DNA of 64,000 nt from Geosiphon pyriformis. Lineage: Eukaryota > Glomeromycota > Glomeromycetes > Archaeosporales > Geosiphonaceae. The first letter of the stretch is position 1; each line of letters begins with the position of its first letter. Below the pieces are notes generated by a model. That model saw only the letters and a program-made list of their open reading frames with translations, did not search any database and had not been told where the DNA came from. The stretch is from NCBI GenBank assembly GCA_016748015.1, contig JAAOMT010000586.1:1-64000 (forward strand), read 5' to 3'. Positions 1 through 10,900 of this stretch are shown here, one piece after another. The position numbers and the translations under genes were made by a program.

Positions 1-670
1 AAAGTATTTTCTGAACAATGAGATACGATTGAGTAGATGTATATTGATAGGAATTTTTAGTTTGAAAAATCTAAATAATTTTCTCCTAATTATTCTAACA
101 ACCATTCCCCGCATTATATCCAATTTTGATGGAAAACATCTAATAAAAGCCAAGGAAATTTAGAATGACGAAAAAAGTAAAAACTCATTCTAAAGTGTAG
201 TCACACTTAGTACCTAAATTGTTCCTACCCCTAAAAAGTTAAACTTTAGGCAAGGCTTACACTTTTTACAACGCACGACCAACCACCCGGATATATAAAT
301 TTATCTTGAATCTTTTCTTAAATAAAAAATAATTATTGCTGTGAAATTTTCCATTAAAGAATTGATTAATTGTACCGTATAATTCGGCACAAAAAAATCT
401 TTTCATTTTATGCTTTATTAACTTTTATAGACCGAGTTCACTTGATACTTTCATAGTGAAAATTATCAGAAAAAATTTGAATTTGGTCAAGTTTTTGTAT
501 TTATTCGAGCTTGGCAAAACAAAACCCATAAATAGCGGAATAAATAACTGAAGTTTGCATCGTTTCAAAATCATGTTCCCAATATTTCACAAGAGTTGAG
601 GTTTTGAATCATAACTCCCAAAAAGAAATCTTAGCATCAGAATTTTAATGTTACATGAAAAGTAGAATCA
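1..670. other. Intergenic, no gene seen
   Basis: AT-rich DNA upstream of the first duplicated unit. I see no open reading frame of note, no repeat and no RNA gene. It probably includes distal promoter sequence of the downstream ubiquitin-ART gene. Confidence 0.6.
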
Positions 671-2247
671 CTGTATAAGGTAAAATGACAAAGAAAAGAT
701 ATGTGGCGAGTTGTGATATTAACTTTCCACAAAAACCTTATTAGACTCATTGATAAATGGTTCTAACCGTGTAACTAAGGTCTTTTAAACAAAGTAAAAG
801 TATTTAAAGAAGATATTGCTGCTTCTGCCTTTTTCCAGTTCTTACATTATCACTGAACTTCTATTTAAAAAAATGTCAAGCAATAACGCACTACTTTTGG
901 CTGCTGGCCTTTCAAAAATTCTTAACCAAGCTGTTTTGACCCAGGAAGATGCTAAGAAGAAGGCTGGGTTTTCTCGCAAAATAATTGACCTCGACGCCTT
1001 ACATAAAATAAGTTTGGTTGGTGGTAATATTTATTCTGAAAAGGCTATTGCCAATCATCAATCAAGACCAATCTACAAAGTAGGCTCGACTGAAACTGCT
1101 AGTACTCATCAAGTCTTTGTCAAGACCCTGACTGGAAAGACTGTAACTATTGAGGTTAACTCGAGCGATACTATTGATTACCTAAAACAAAAGATCGCAG
1201 CAAAGGAAGGTATCCCCCTAGATCAACAACGCCTTATTTTTGCTGGAAAACAACTTGAAGATGACCACACCGTGGCTGAGTATGATATTCAACGAGAGAG
1301 TACAGTCCATCTCATGTTGCGTATTCGTGGTGGTTATGCTAATCCCAGTATTCATGTTATCAGTTCTAACTGCTTAGATCCACAATTCGACTTTGACTTT
1401 ACCAATATTAAAGATACTAGGAGTTTCACTCGAGGAGTGTTACCCTATGTTCGTCCATGTGGTTGGAACCGAATTGCATTGAAAGTGTCAGATAAATATG
1501 GGTTGGATAATGAATGGCTTGGAGTCTCTTCAACTGCTTGGCCCGTTTCTTACCATGGAACTGGTAAACATAATGCAAAATCAATTGCCGAAGAGGGGTA
1601 TTTGTTGAGTAAAGGAAAACGATTCATGTTTGGCCATGGAATCTATTCAACCCCTGATATAAAGGTTGCCGAGTTATATGCCGAAAAGTTCACCTTTAAA
1701 GGCATTCAATATAGTATTGTTGTGCAGAATAGAGTCAATCCCGCAACACTTGCTCGCATCCCCCGGGAAAAAACAGGTCTTGGTGAATATTGGATATCAT
1801 CCCAAAACGAAGATATCCGCGCATATGGTATCTGCATCAAGAGACTATGATGACAGCGATTTAATTTTGGCTTTCTTTATTGGATGAGGAAACACTATTT
1901 ATAATGTTAGCTTCTAAATTATTAGTTTTTTTACCAAATATGAAATATTTCTCCTATGTTGTATTGTTTATCTACCAAAAGCTCAATGATAGTAGTTTTA
2001 AATTTTTGCTTTTTAATAAAAATTCATATTATGCAAGATAATAAAATTTATTTTGGAAAACTATGGAAATTCACCGACTCTTAACAATTCAAGAATTATA
2101 TTAAAAGACAAATTGGAATTAATTATAGTAATATTTTAGATATTTTGAATCGGTGAATCTGGTGAATGTGGGATAGCCTTGTTAAACAAAACTTCATTAT
2201 TTCAATATATATTCTTTCAAAACAAACTTTATAATATATGTACTCCG
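671..2247 (+). repeat. Segmental duplication, unit 1
   Basis: This unit matches 2811-4495 over promoter, coding sequence and 3' flank. Shared landmarks are the ggtaaaatgacaa / ggtaaagtgataa block near the left end, a conserved leader (around 790-850 and 2953-3013) with the pyrimidine-rich run ctgcctttttcc, and a 3' flank that includes aactatggaaattcac. Offset is about 2.16 kb at the start codons and 2.27 kb at the stops. The difference of 102 bases is fully explained by a 34-residue longer linker in the second gene. Confidence 0.85.
873..1850 (+). CDS. Ubiquitin fused to PARP-like ADP-ribosyltransferase domain, copy 1
   Basis: Single-exon gene of 325 residues. The start at 873 was chosen because the paralogue starts at the same place ([16 protein letters not shown]) after an in-frame stop; an upstream in-frame start at 816 would add 19 residues. 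Residues 1-78 are an unrecognised N-terminal region and linker. Residues 79-154 align end to end with ubiquitin and finish in RIRGG. K6, K11, K27, K29, K33, K48, R42 and I44 are kept, but K63 is Arg and M1 is His. Residues 155-325 look like a PARP-type ART domain: YHGT with H228, GHGIYSTPD with Y258, and GEYWI with E305, matching the H-Y-E triad in order. Seen: motifs and order. Known: such domains move ADP-ribose from NAD+. Inferred: that it is active, and that cleavage after RIRGG could release the ART part. Confidence 0.82.
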   Translation: MSSNNALLLAAGLSKILNQAVLTQEDAKKKAGFSRKIIDLDALHKISLVGGNIYSEKAIANHQSRPIYKVGSTETASTHQVFVKTLTGKTVTIEVNSSDTIDYLKQKIAAKEGIPLDQQRLIFAGKQLEDDHTVAEYDIQRESTVHLMLRIRGGYANPSIHVISSNCLDPQFDFDFTNIKDTRSFTRGVLPYVRPCGWNRIALKVSDKYGLDNEWLGVSSTAWPVSYHGTGKHNAKSIAEEGYLLSKGKRFMFGHGIYSTPDIKVAELYAEKFTFKGIQYSIVVQNRVNPATLARIPREKTGLGEYWISSQNEDIRAYGICIKRL

Positions 2248-2286
2248 GGGCTACACAAAATTAAAACGATTATTTCAAAATAAGAT

Positions 2287-2556
2287 ATGTCTGCCGCAAA
2301 GATTATGCATTGGACCAAAAAGGATTGGCGACTTATTCTTTCGACAGTTAAATCCTCTATAAGCACTGATTCGTATGCAAAATTTCGTATATGGTGTCAT
2401 AAAAGTGAGCTTCACAATTCTAATCAAACTGGTCGTATAATTTATCCAATGATTATGACCGCTGAAAAAGCAATATTTCAGGAAAAAAACACTCCAATGT
2501 ACAAGTGCAAACTTGTGAAAGATCTCCAAGATAATCTTGGTTTTGTGACTTTATAA
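2287..2556 (+). CDS. Small hypothetical protein between the duplicated units
   Basis: An 89-residue open frame from ATG, lying between the two duplicated ubiquitin-ART genes and absent after the second one. It has two Trp (HW, DW), basic stretches and no membrane segment or motif I recognise. An almost equally long frame exists on the other strand (2275-2529), so coding status is doubtful. It may be a remnant of a larger gene. No function is proposed. Confidence 0.25.
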   Translation: MSAAKIMHWTKKDWRLILSTVKSSISTDSYAKFRIWCHKSELHNSNQTGRIIYPMIMTAEKAIFQEKNTPMYKCKLVKDLQDNLGFVTL

Positions 2557-2810
2557 TCGCCAATAGAAAATATGTGAAGGAAAGTTAAAAATTGGATTCT
2601 CCAAAACCGAAAGCAAGGAACAGAGGATTAATTGGAGAAGGCAGTCTTTTACGTAGAATGCACTTCCATTGCTCGATTTATTGACTCGATGTTAAAACGT
2701 GTTAAAGAAGTTATAAAAAATAAAGGGTTATGTGACCTAGTGATATACGTTTTTTTTCATTAATGAAGTCATATTAAAAAAATACTGATTAAGCAAGCTA
2801 TCGATCTATA

Positions 2811-4495
2811 ACCGTAGTAAGGTAAAGTGATAAGGAAATAATATGTGGGCGTACAGCGATGTGTGATATGAGCTTTCCAACAAAACCTCAATTCAGGAAA
2901 TAATCTTGTTCATTGGATTTATTAATAAATGCCTATGACTGCGGTCTTTTAAACAAAGTAAAAGTATTTAAAGAAAATATTGGTGCTTCTGCCTTTTTCC
3001 AGTTCTTACACTCTTACTTAGCTTTCATTTAAAAAAATGTCAAGCTATAACGCACTACTTTTGGCTGCTGGCCTTTCAAAAATCCTCGACCTACCTGTTT
3101 TGACCCAGGAAGAGGCAACGCAGAAGCCTGGTTTTTCTCACCAAATAATTAATGTCGACGCCCTACATAAAATAAATTTGGTCGGTGGCAATGTCTATTC
3201 TAACCAAAATACTGAAACTGCTATTGCCAATCATCGACCGAGACCAATCGGAGGTTCGAATGTCGGAACTACCAATCATCAACCAACACCAATCCTCAAC
3301 GGAGGCTCAACTGCTGATATTCCCTTTAATATATTAACAATAAGAGGCACAGGCTGGACTAAACCGAGTGATCAGCCAGAAATAATCTATGTCAAGACCT
3401 TGACTGGAATGACTCTAACTCTTGAGTTTAACTCTAGCGATACTATTGATTGCCTAAAAAAAAAGATCACAGCACAGGAAGGTATCCCCCCAGATCAACA
3501 ACGCCTTTTTATTGCTGGAAAACAACTTGAAGATGACCGCACCCTGTCAGACTATAATATTAACCCAAAGAGTACACTTCATTTGGTGTTGCGTTTGCGT
3601 GGTGGCAATGCTAGTATCCATGTTATCAGTCCTAACTGCTTAGATCCACAATTCGACTTTGACTTTACCAATATTAAAGATACTGAGATTTTCACTCGAG
3701 GAGCGTTTCCCTATGTTCGTCCATGTGGTTGGAAACGAATTGCACTGAAAGTTTCAGATAAATATGGGTTGAATAATGAATGGCTTGGAGTCTCTTCAAC
3801 TGCTTGGCCCGTTTCTTACCATGGAACTGGTAAACATAATGCAAAATCTATTGCCGAAGAGGGGTATTTGTTGAGTAAAGGAAAACGATTCGCGTTTGGC
3901 CATGGAATCTATTCAACTCCTGATATAAAGGTTGCCGAGTTATATGCCGAAAAGTTCACCTTTGGCGGCAATCAATATTGTATTGTTGTGCAGAATAGAG
4001 TCAATCCCGCAACACTTGCTCACGTCCCCCGAGAAAAGACAGGTCTTGGTGAATATTGGATATCACCCCAAAACGAAGATATCCGCGCATATGGTATCTG
4101 CATCAAAAGACTATGATAATAGCGATTCAATTTTGGCTTTCTTTATTGAATGAGGAAACATTATTTATAATGTTGCTAGTCTTTTATCAAATATGAAATA
4201 TTTCTAATATGTGGTATTTGTATCTGCTAAAAGCTCTAAATTTTTATATTAAAGTTTGCTTTTTTAATAAAGATTTCAAATTATGCAAGTTAATTAAATT
4301 AATTTTTGAAAACTATGGAAATTCACTGGCTCTTTACAATTCAAGAATTATATTAAAAGGCCGATAGGAATTATTTATAGTAATATTTTGGATACTTTGA
4401 ATCTGGAATAGCGTTGTTAAATAAAACTTCATCCTATTTCAATGAATATGTTGCTCGAATACAAAAAAATATTCTTTGTAATACATGTACTTTCT
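2811..4495 (+). repeat. Segmental duplication, unit 2
   Basis: Second copy of the unit at 671-2247, in direct orientation, with the same leader, coding sequence and 3' flank. Substitutions and small indels are scattered through both flanks, so the duplication is not recent. Confidence 0.85.
3037..4116 (+). CDS. Ubiquitin fused to PARP-like ADP-ribosyltransferase domain, copy 2
   Basis: Single-exon gene of 359 residues; the ATG at 3037 follows an in-frame TAG, which fixes the start. It has the same architecture as the copy at 873-1850: about 55 shared N-terminal residues, a linker 34 residues longer and rich in Asn, Thr and Pro, then a ubiquitin unit ending LRLRGG, then the ART domain with [13 protein letters not shown] and GEYWI. 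The ubiquitin unit differs from copy 1: K11 is Met, K33 is Gln, K63 is Pro, and the I44-F45 pair reads F-I, while K48, K27, K29, R42 and the RGG tail remain. The ART half is almost identical between copies, so selection seems stronger there. Activity is inferred from motifs only. Confidence 0.82.
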   Translation: MSSYNALLLAAGLSKILDLPVLTQEEATQKPGFSHQIINVDALHKINLVGGNVYSNQNTETAIANHRPRPIGGSNVGTTNHQPTPILNGGSTADIPFNILTIRGTGWTKPSDQPEIIYVKTLTGMTLTLEFNSSDTIDCLKKKITAQEGIPPDQQRLFIAGKQLEDDRTLSDYNINPKSTLHLVLRLRGGNASIHVISPNCLDPQFDFDFTNIKDTEIFTRGAFPYVRPCGWKRIALKVSDKYGLNNEWLGVSSTAWPVSYHGTGKHNAKSIAEEGYLLSKGKRFAFGHGIYSTPDIKVAELYAEKFTFGGNQYCIVVQNRVNPATLAHVPREKTGLGEYWISPQNEDIRAYGICIKRL

Positions 4496-5022
4496 TGACA
4501 TGACATTAGACAAGTGTTCTATCAAAGAACAATTATTATTATTTTTATTAAGCTGAATTGCTTTCGTTCAATTTTAGAAATATCGGGCCTTGAATTTTTC
4601 CAATTGTTGTCTTTAATACTTTCCAATTTTCGGTCAATCAAGAATTTCAATCAGAAATAATTTTATCTATAATCTTTTCCGAGGACTTTGCTTTCTCGGA
4701 GTAACTTGATCTTTGCTATTTATCTCGGTTATTCCAAATATTAATCCGATGTTCTTTCATCATATGCGGAAACCGGATCTATTGATTCATTTACGATAGA
4801 AATTTTGTCAACACCCATTGATGATCTCTGGAGTTGCAGCAAAAAATGATAATTTATAAATTCTCTGAAACTTTCATCTTTTATTTGTTCAACCAAACAC
4901 AATTTTAGACTTAAATCTTACAATTTGCTTGTCTGTTGTTCTTAAACTTAAGGACGCATCTCGATGCCTATGAGCTTGAAATTGTCAAACTACCGCTTAA
5001 ATCAGCTATCATTGATATTCAC
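4496..5022. other. Intergenic, probable promoter of lipase-like gene 1
   Basis: Less AT-rich than the deserts, with no convincing coding frame. An in-frame extension upstream of 5023 (to 4936) has no ATG, so the region is best read as promoter and 5' leader of the lipase-like gene. Confidence 0.4.
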
Positions 5023-6534
5023 ATGGATCAAACAAAGGCCCCTCTGATAATATGGTTTCGAACAATTTTATCTAAAAATTCCAGCATCATAATTATTTTA
5101 CTCGCCATTTTATTGATGAGTACATATTCATTGCTCGGAAATTCATTGAAGTTTACTTTGAAAAGAAAATACGAAATGATTTTAGCAAAGCAAGTTTCCC
5201 ACATTAATAACCAACAAAATTGGAATAAAAAATTGGGTCCAATTTCGAATTTAGGGGATTTTCAAAACATTTTGAAACACACGATTGAAGATCAAAAGAC
5301 GAAAGAGTATCAGGAAACGCATGAACAAAGCATTGATACAAAACCTTCAATATTGAGTCCAAGAACATTGCCCGATATAAAGAAAAAGGAAATATTGGTA
5401 GCTTCAAATGACAAAACAGCACTGGATGAAATCAAGCTTCCCGTCACCGATTCAAGATTGAATGAATTTAAAAAATATTTATTTTACGCCCAACAGGCTT
5501 ATTGTCTTTCAAATGAATATAATTTATACCAAGGCATTCATGGTAATCAATTGAAAATTTTTCTCTCTCCACGAACTTAAAAAATTTGAATTTATAGAAT
5601 ATTCAAGAAATTTCACATGTAAAGAATATTAATTTCCAAAATAGCAAAATTAGAAAAAGTGGATGGAGAATTAATAGTCTACTTCAAAGGACCTGTAATA
5701 ACGAAAGAAAAATGGGAGAAAAGAATAAATGTTTTGGTCGATTACCCATATGAAGTCAAGGCGACTGTTGATGGAATATTTTTGGGACAATTCGTTCAAT
5801 TGGGTCAAATTCTACTTGTCAAAATTCTTTCTTTTTTTCGATATAATCCGACTTATCATCAAGTTCGATTAATCGGGCATGACATTGGTGGTGGTGAGAA
5901 TATTCAATTATTACAATATTTTTTTATTTGAATAAAATGAAGAAAAGATATTTTTACTTAATAAAATTTAAATTTGGGCATCATATTCAACTCTTTTTTC
6001 TTCAGTCCATGCTATTCTCACAGCTCTGGCAATAGAAAAATTCAACATGAATTTAGAAATTACGGTCTATACTCTCGGCCAACCACGAATAGGAAACAAA
6101 CAATTTTCACATTACGTTAATAAAAAAATTAAAGTGTACCGTATAACAAGGTCTGGCGATAATATATCACAATATCCACAACCTTCTGATATTTATTCGC
6201 ATCATGAACGAGAACATTGGATTTTACCTGGCGATTGTGATTGTAATACACCTGATCTGGTTTTTGAATGTCGAGGCAAGAAAAGCTCGGATTCAAATAA
6301 TGGGCAGGAATATTTCAATGAGCCAACGGTTTGTTAACCTATTTTGAAGTATATTAAAAGTATTATCGATTTTAACATTGTTTTTACTTTACCTTTTCGC
6401 GACAGTTGTGCAACAAGCAGGCATTCAATAAAAATCCATTCTCAGATGTTGAACATTGGGGTCCATACTTCGGTTACTATATGATTTGCCCAGATATATC
6501 AAAATCAATTCACATGCTTTCTCGAAATTCATGA
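5023..6534 (+). CDS. Class 3 lipase-like protein with Asp at the nucleophile position
   Basis: Four exons: 5023-5542, 5645-5893, 6006-6328, 6406-6534. Introns are 102, 112 and 77 bases, all GT..AG, phases 1, 1 and 0; total 406 residues. The N-terminus is a signal anchor (hydrophobic SIIIILLAILLM near residues 22-33), suggesting a secreted or membrane-bound protein. The alpha/beta-hydrolase core follows: ELIVYFKG, then the nucleophile elbow GHDIGG, where the usual Ser is Asp253, then YTLGQPRIGN, RITRSGD (acid, Asp308), and exon 4 with EHWGPYFG (His381), the place of the catalytic His of fungal class 3 lipases. So Asp and His remain and Ser is lost. It is a paralogue of the gene at 31095-32711 with identical intron phases. 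Lipase activity is doubtful. An Asp nucleophile, as in epoxide hydrolases, or a binding role are possibilities only. Confidence 0.8.
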
Positions 6535-7783
6535 ATTTGAATTCAAAGACAATTCATCAATCAAAAACTTGTAAAAAAGCATTTTAAGCTTCCAATATTA
6601 AAGACAAGATAGATTTATAGTAATTTTGCAAAAGCAAAATATTAATTTTAATTTAATGTAGTCACCTTTATTTTTTGACATAATTCAAATTAAGTTCTTT
6701 AAATTAAAGAAGGCTGTATTTCTACCATTAGCACGGTAAAGTTTAGAGATCGCAGGAGTGTCTAAAATATAAATATTTGAACAGATAAAAAGCAGTGATA
6801 TTTCGTTTTATTTTGGTTGACCATTTTCATGGGTATTTGTCAATTGATGACAATCAGCCATTTATAAAAAGATAAATTTTGAAAAAAAAAATTGGCTCTA
6901 ATTAATTTAAATCATATAATCATAATTGATTGTCAGTTAATAACAATTAAAAGTTAAAAGAAAGAAATTGGGTTTAAAATGTTTATTTTTCAATTAATTT
7001 TTAATTTTTGGTTCTGAATTAAAAATAACTAGTTATTTTGGATTTACAAATTAGTTTTTTAAAACCAAGTTTAAGAAACAAAAAAAATTAATATTATGCA
7101 CATCAAAATTTAAATTCATTTAAGCCTTGAATAATATAATATTGATTTGCTTTACTAGATTTTACCTCAAAAGAAGTGAGTTTCAGATGAGAGGATTGAA
7201 GAAAGGAAAAATCTTTAATAGGTTGATAAGCTTTTATCTAAAATAAGTTCAAGTCTATTCCAAAAACACCGAAAAATGAAGGAGAGCAATGGAAGTTTTT
7301 TATTAGTGTGCCTAATAAGGGTTTTTAATCAATATTGAAATCAAACATTGTATTGATACATATTTATTAATTTAATCACTTATTATTTATTCAATCAAAT
7401 AGTAGATCTCAACATAAAAACGAGGGAGATTTGCTCTAATTTCGGGATTTTGATAAAAGCTTAGTTTGTTTCAAGTGTTAGACATTTGGTTTAAGAATCC
7501 TCCAGTTATTTATAGCTATCTAACATTTATTTGTGTTTTTGTTGCGTTTTTCCCATGATAAAAAATGGAATAAAGTGAAGACCATGCCATTAAATAGTTT
7601 TCCCGAATTGTAGATCAAGGCGGCTCAATTTTTTGACTATAATAATCTTGGTTGACAGGAATTTTTGTCAAAATTTTTTTTCAAAGGATTGAATTTTTTG
7701 ACAACATATTAATTGATATTTTTAACAAAAGATTAAGATTTTAATCAAAATCCACCATAAACTCCCATTTTATAACTGATAAA
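6535..7783. other. Intergenic, no gene seen
   Basis: AT-rich, with many short A and T runs. I see no open frame with coding character, no tRNA and no clear repeat. Confidence 0.6.
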
Positions 7784-7990
7784 ATGATATTTAAAGCCTG
7801 GGAGATCATAACAATTGTTACAATTGGTTTCACGGTCTTATTCATAATTATCAATATCTATTTATTATATATACATAATTATTTGAGCCGAAATACGATT
7901 AAAAGATTATTTGGTCTTCGTCCAAGTTCTGAAAAAGGCCAACAAATTTTACCAATGAACATGCCTCCGATTATTATTACTGCTCCATGA
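7784..7990 (+). CDS. Small single-pass membrane protein, hypothetical
   Basis: A 68-residue frame from ATG. Residues about 8-30 are strongly hydrophobic (ITIVTIGFTVLFIIINIYLL), followed by a basic stretch (RNTIKRLFGLR) and a Pro-rich tail ending PPIIITAP. Local composition is less AT-rich than the flanks, which gives modest support for coding. The topology pattern suggests the C-terminus faces the cytosol. No family recognised. It could also be an exon of a larger gene, or chance. Confidence 0.35.
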   Translation: MIFKAWEIITIVTIGFTVLFIIINIYLLYIHNYLSRNTIKRLFGLRPSSEKGQQILPMNMPPIIITAP

Positions 7991-10900
7991 TCTGTAGAGA
8001 ATTTTACCATTAAGGCCAACCTAATATTCATCTGTCAATGATAAACGGTAAATTGACAATGACCCCCTTTGAATATTTTCCATAAATTCAAATGGATTAT
8101 CGACATGGATTACTCGTGGGAATTTTTTTATTTTTTTTCATCGATTTTTATCATTGTAGCAATGCAAAAAATAAAACAATAAATAAATAGAATAATTATA
8201 AAAATGTTTTTTTTTTCATATGATCTAGATCACTCTCTACCTTTCTTTATCAATCTTAATTCCTTGTACCATGATTTTATCATTGAGTTGGAACCTTTTT
8301 TACTTTATTTTTTAATATTTGTACAGTAAATATTTGTAATAATTTCTCAATTCAATTCTTTCAAAAAATTGTTTGTCTTTCGTTCTTCAAAACCTTTTAT
8401 CATGAATATCCTCATTATTACATGTGAACATAATATTTTTTTAATTTGGAAATCACATTTATCAATTATTAACATGGATGTTCATCATAATAACAGAAAG
8501 AATTGATTCCTAGAAAAATTTGCATGTAGATCTGGAATTACTAGTCTTCCATCCAAAACATTATGATAACCTTTTTTGTTCCCACCTTGAGAATTTTTTT
8601 TGGCTTTATTATCCATTAAAGGTATGTTTTCTTTTCGGAAACAAAAACTCTGGAATGAAAATCTTCGGCAAATAAGTTATACAATTTTGGTATCAATATT
8701 TGAATTTACATATTTATTTAATCAGAAGATTTTCGAAATTTTACAAAAAGATATCCTTTTTTTTATGTATCCTACCATGATTTTATTGAAAATGTTTTTT
8801 TGGGGGATACCAACTTTTAAACTTGAAATGAAAAGTATTTTGTACTTGATCTAAAATTTTTCTCATTTTATTATAATGAGAAAAGAAATTGTATAAGAAA
8901 AGTAAATTTTTGGATCTTGTAAAATTTAGAATTTTCTCAAGGTTTCGACTAATGCTAATTTACTTTTTCCAAAGCTATCAAATGGCTGAGAGGCAAAAGA
9001 ATTTCAATATTTATAAAAGTTTATTAAATTTTTAATCCGTATTTAAATTTATTTATAGATTAACAAAATATTGTTTAATTTGGTCTTTTTGTTATTATAA
9101 ATAAAAAAAATTATTTAATAACTTTTAAACCATATTTTTTTAATAAAGTAATTTCAATATCATAAAATGATGTAAATCTGTTTGACAACTTTTTTAACTT
9201 GAATTCAAGAATAAGAATTACATAACTGAAAAATATTTTGAAGACACACAGTCTGTTTAAGAGTCAATTCAAAATTTCAATTTTTTTGTGAATTTTCAAG
9301 TATTTTTTTAAATTAATTCTAATTTTAATAGTATTATATCAAAATTCTAAAAATTCAAAGTTAATTTTATAAAATAATATTTACAGTATTTACTTATTCT
9401 GGGTCCAGTAATTCAAAACTATCTAAAGTTGGTAACAAAGTTATTAATTTTCAATAAAAAATTAAACTTTTTTTTGTTAATTATGATTTTGTCAATTCTT
9501 ATATGTTATTTATTATTATTACTCAAATTTGTTATTATTGTTGAGAATAGTAAATGCTGATTCCACAGTTTTTATTCATTTTCTTTTTTATGATCATTTT
9601 TATTTAGAATTTTTGATAATATTATTAAAAATAATAATATTTTCTGTAAATGTTTAATTAAAAGTGTTTTGTACTTTTAGTAATTGAAAAAATTACTGTT
9701 TAGATTTTTGTGGCTTAAAATACAAAAATAAATGTTATTTTTTTTCTAAATATTGTATTTATAGAAATAACTAATTCTTTGTTTCCAAATTTTTAGTCGT
9801 AATTTAAATTCTTTCACCAAAAAATTTTACTTTTGATTTTCTTGTTAAGATTATTTTTTATAAATTAAAAACAGTAAAAATATAAAATACCAGTTTTATC
9901 ATTAGTATTATTAAAAGTTTTTGTTTTTTTAATAATATTTATTTTGTAAAAAATAATTTTAGATTTAATCCTTATAAATTGTTGCAAGATCAGTTTTATA
10001 AATATCTTAATCACTATTTTTTTTTGAAAAGGTGGTAATAAGATTATCTGAAGATAAAAAAATAAGCTATACTATCAACAAAAGATAACACAGCTTATTA
10101 TAAAAAAATAATTAATCAAAGAAATTCCAAACTATTCTAAAACATTTATAAATTAGCTTCCTAATTTAATTAGTAATTAATATGCGATTTCTTTAACATA
10201 AATGGAAAAGCCAGCCGGATTTATTCTCAATTCTTCAAGTAAATCAATGTCAGTTGTGAATTAAATCTTTTATCTCATCTTTTCTGTTCTTAAACTTTAT
10301 CGTTCATTGTATTTTTCACTAATTCGCTTAAATATAACAATTAAATCTATTTTTTTAATTGTTAGCTCTGTTTTTAGAAACAATTAATCTTGTTTGAATT
10401 ATTAAAATGCTCTAAGTAGTTTAACAAAAAAACATCCAGTTGAAGGATGCTTTTTTACAACTCCAATGTGTTCAAGCTATTTCACTCTGAACTATTATTT
10501 ATAAACCAAAAATTAGCTTACTTAAAAATTTTAATAGTAATTGTTCCAAGTTCTAAGATTTTTTAAATTAAGTTCAACTTATTGTTTAGCTTCAATTCAG
10601 ATAATACTAGTCAAGTTGGACTATTTAGTATACAGCTTATGGATATGGGTCCCTTACTTAATTTGTATCATTAATTGAAAAAAAAAAATTGTTTCTTCGA
10701 AATTTCAAAGTAATTTTTGGGAATACAAACAATACCCAGATTTCAACCAATCAATTACACTCTTTTTGACAAAAAAACATTAATTAACCAATTTTATTTT
10801 AGATTGTGTGATAATGTCTAAGATTTATTTTTTAACCTTGTTAAATATTAATATATTGAGTAAAGCTATTAGAAATGCAGTTTATTGTAATAATTAACAT

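Noticed and set aside
2275-2529. 84-residue minus-strand frame between the ubiquitin-ART genes
   Set aside because: It mirrors the plus frame at 2287-2556 and has no features of its own.
5645-5931. Reading 5659-5931 as a separate small gene with a stop
   Set aside because: It begins on GTG, and the splice sites at 5644 and 5894 with phases 1 and 1 link it to the upstream and downstream lipase exons.
8600-8854. 84-residue hydrophobic frame
   Set aside because: Starts on a non-ATG codon and is composed of AT-codon residues (Phe, Ile, Leu, Lys), as expected by chance in AT-rich DNA.
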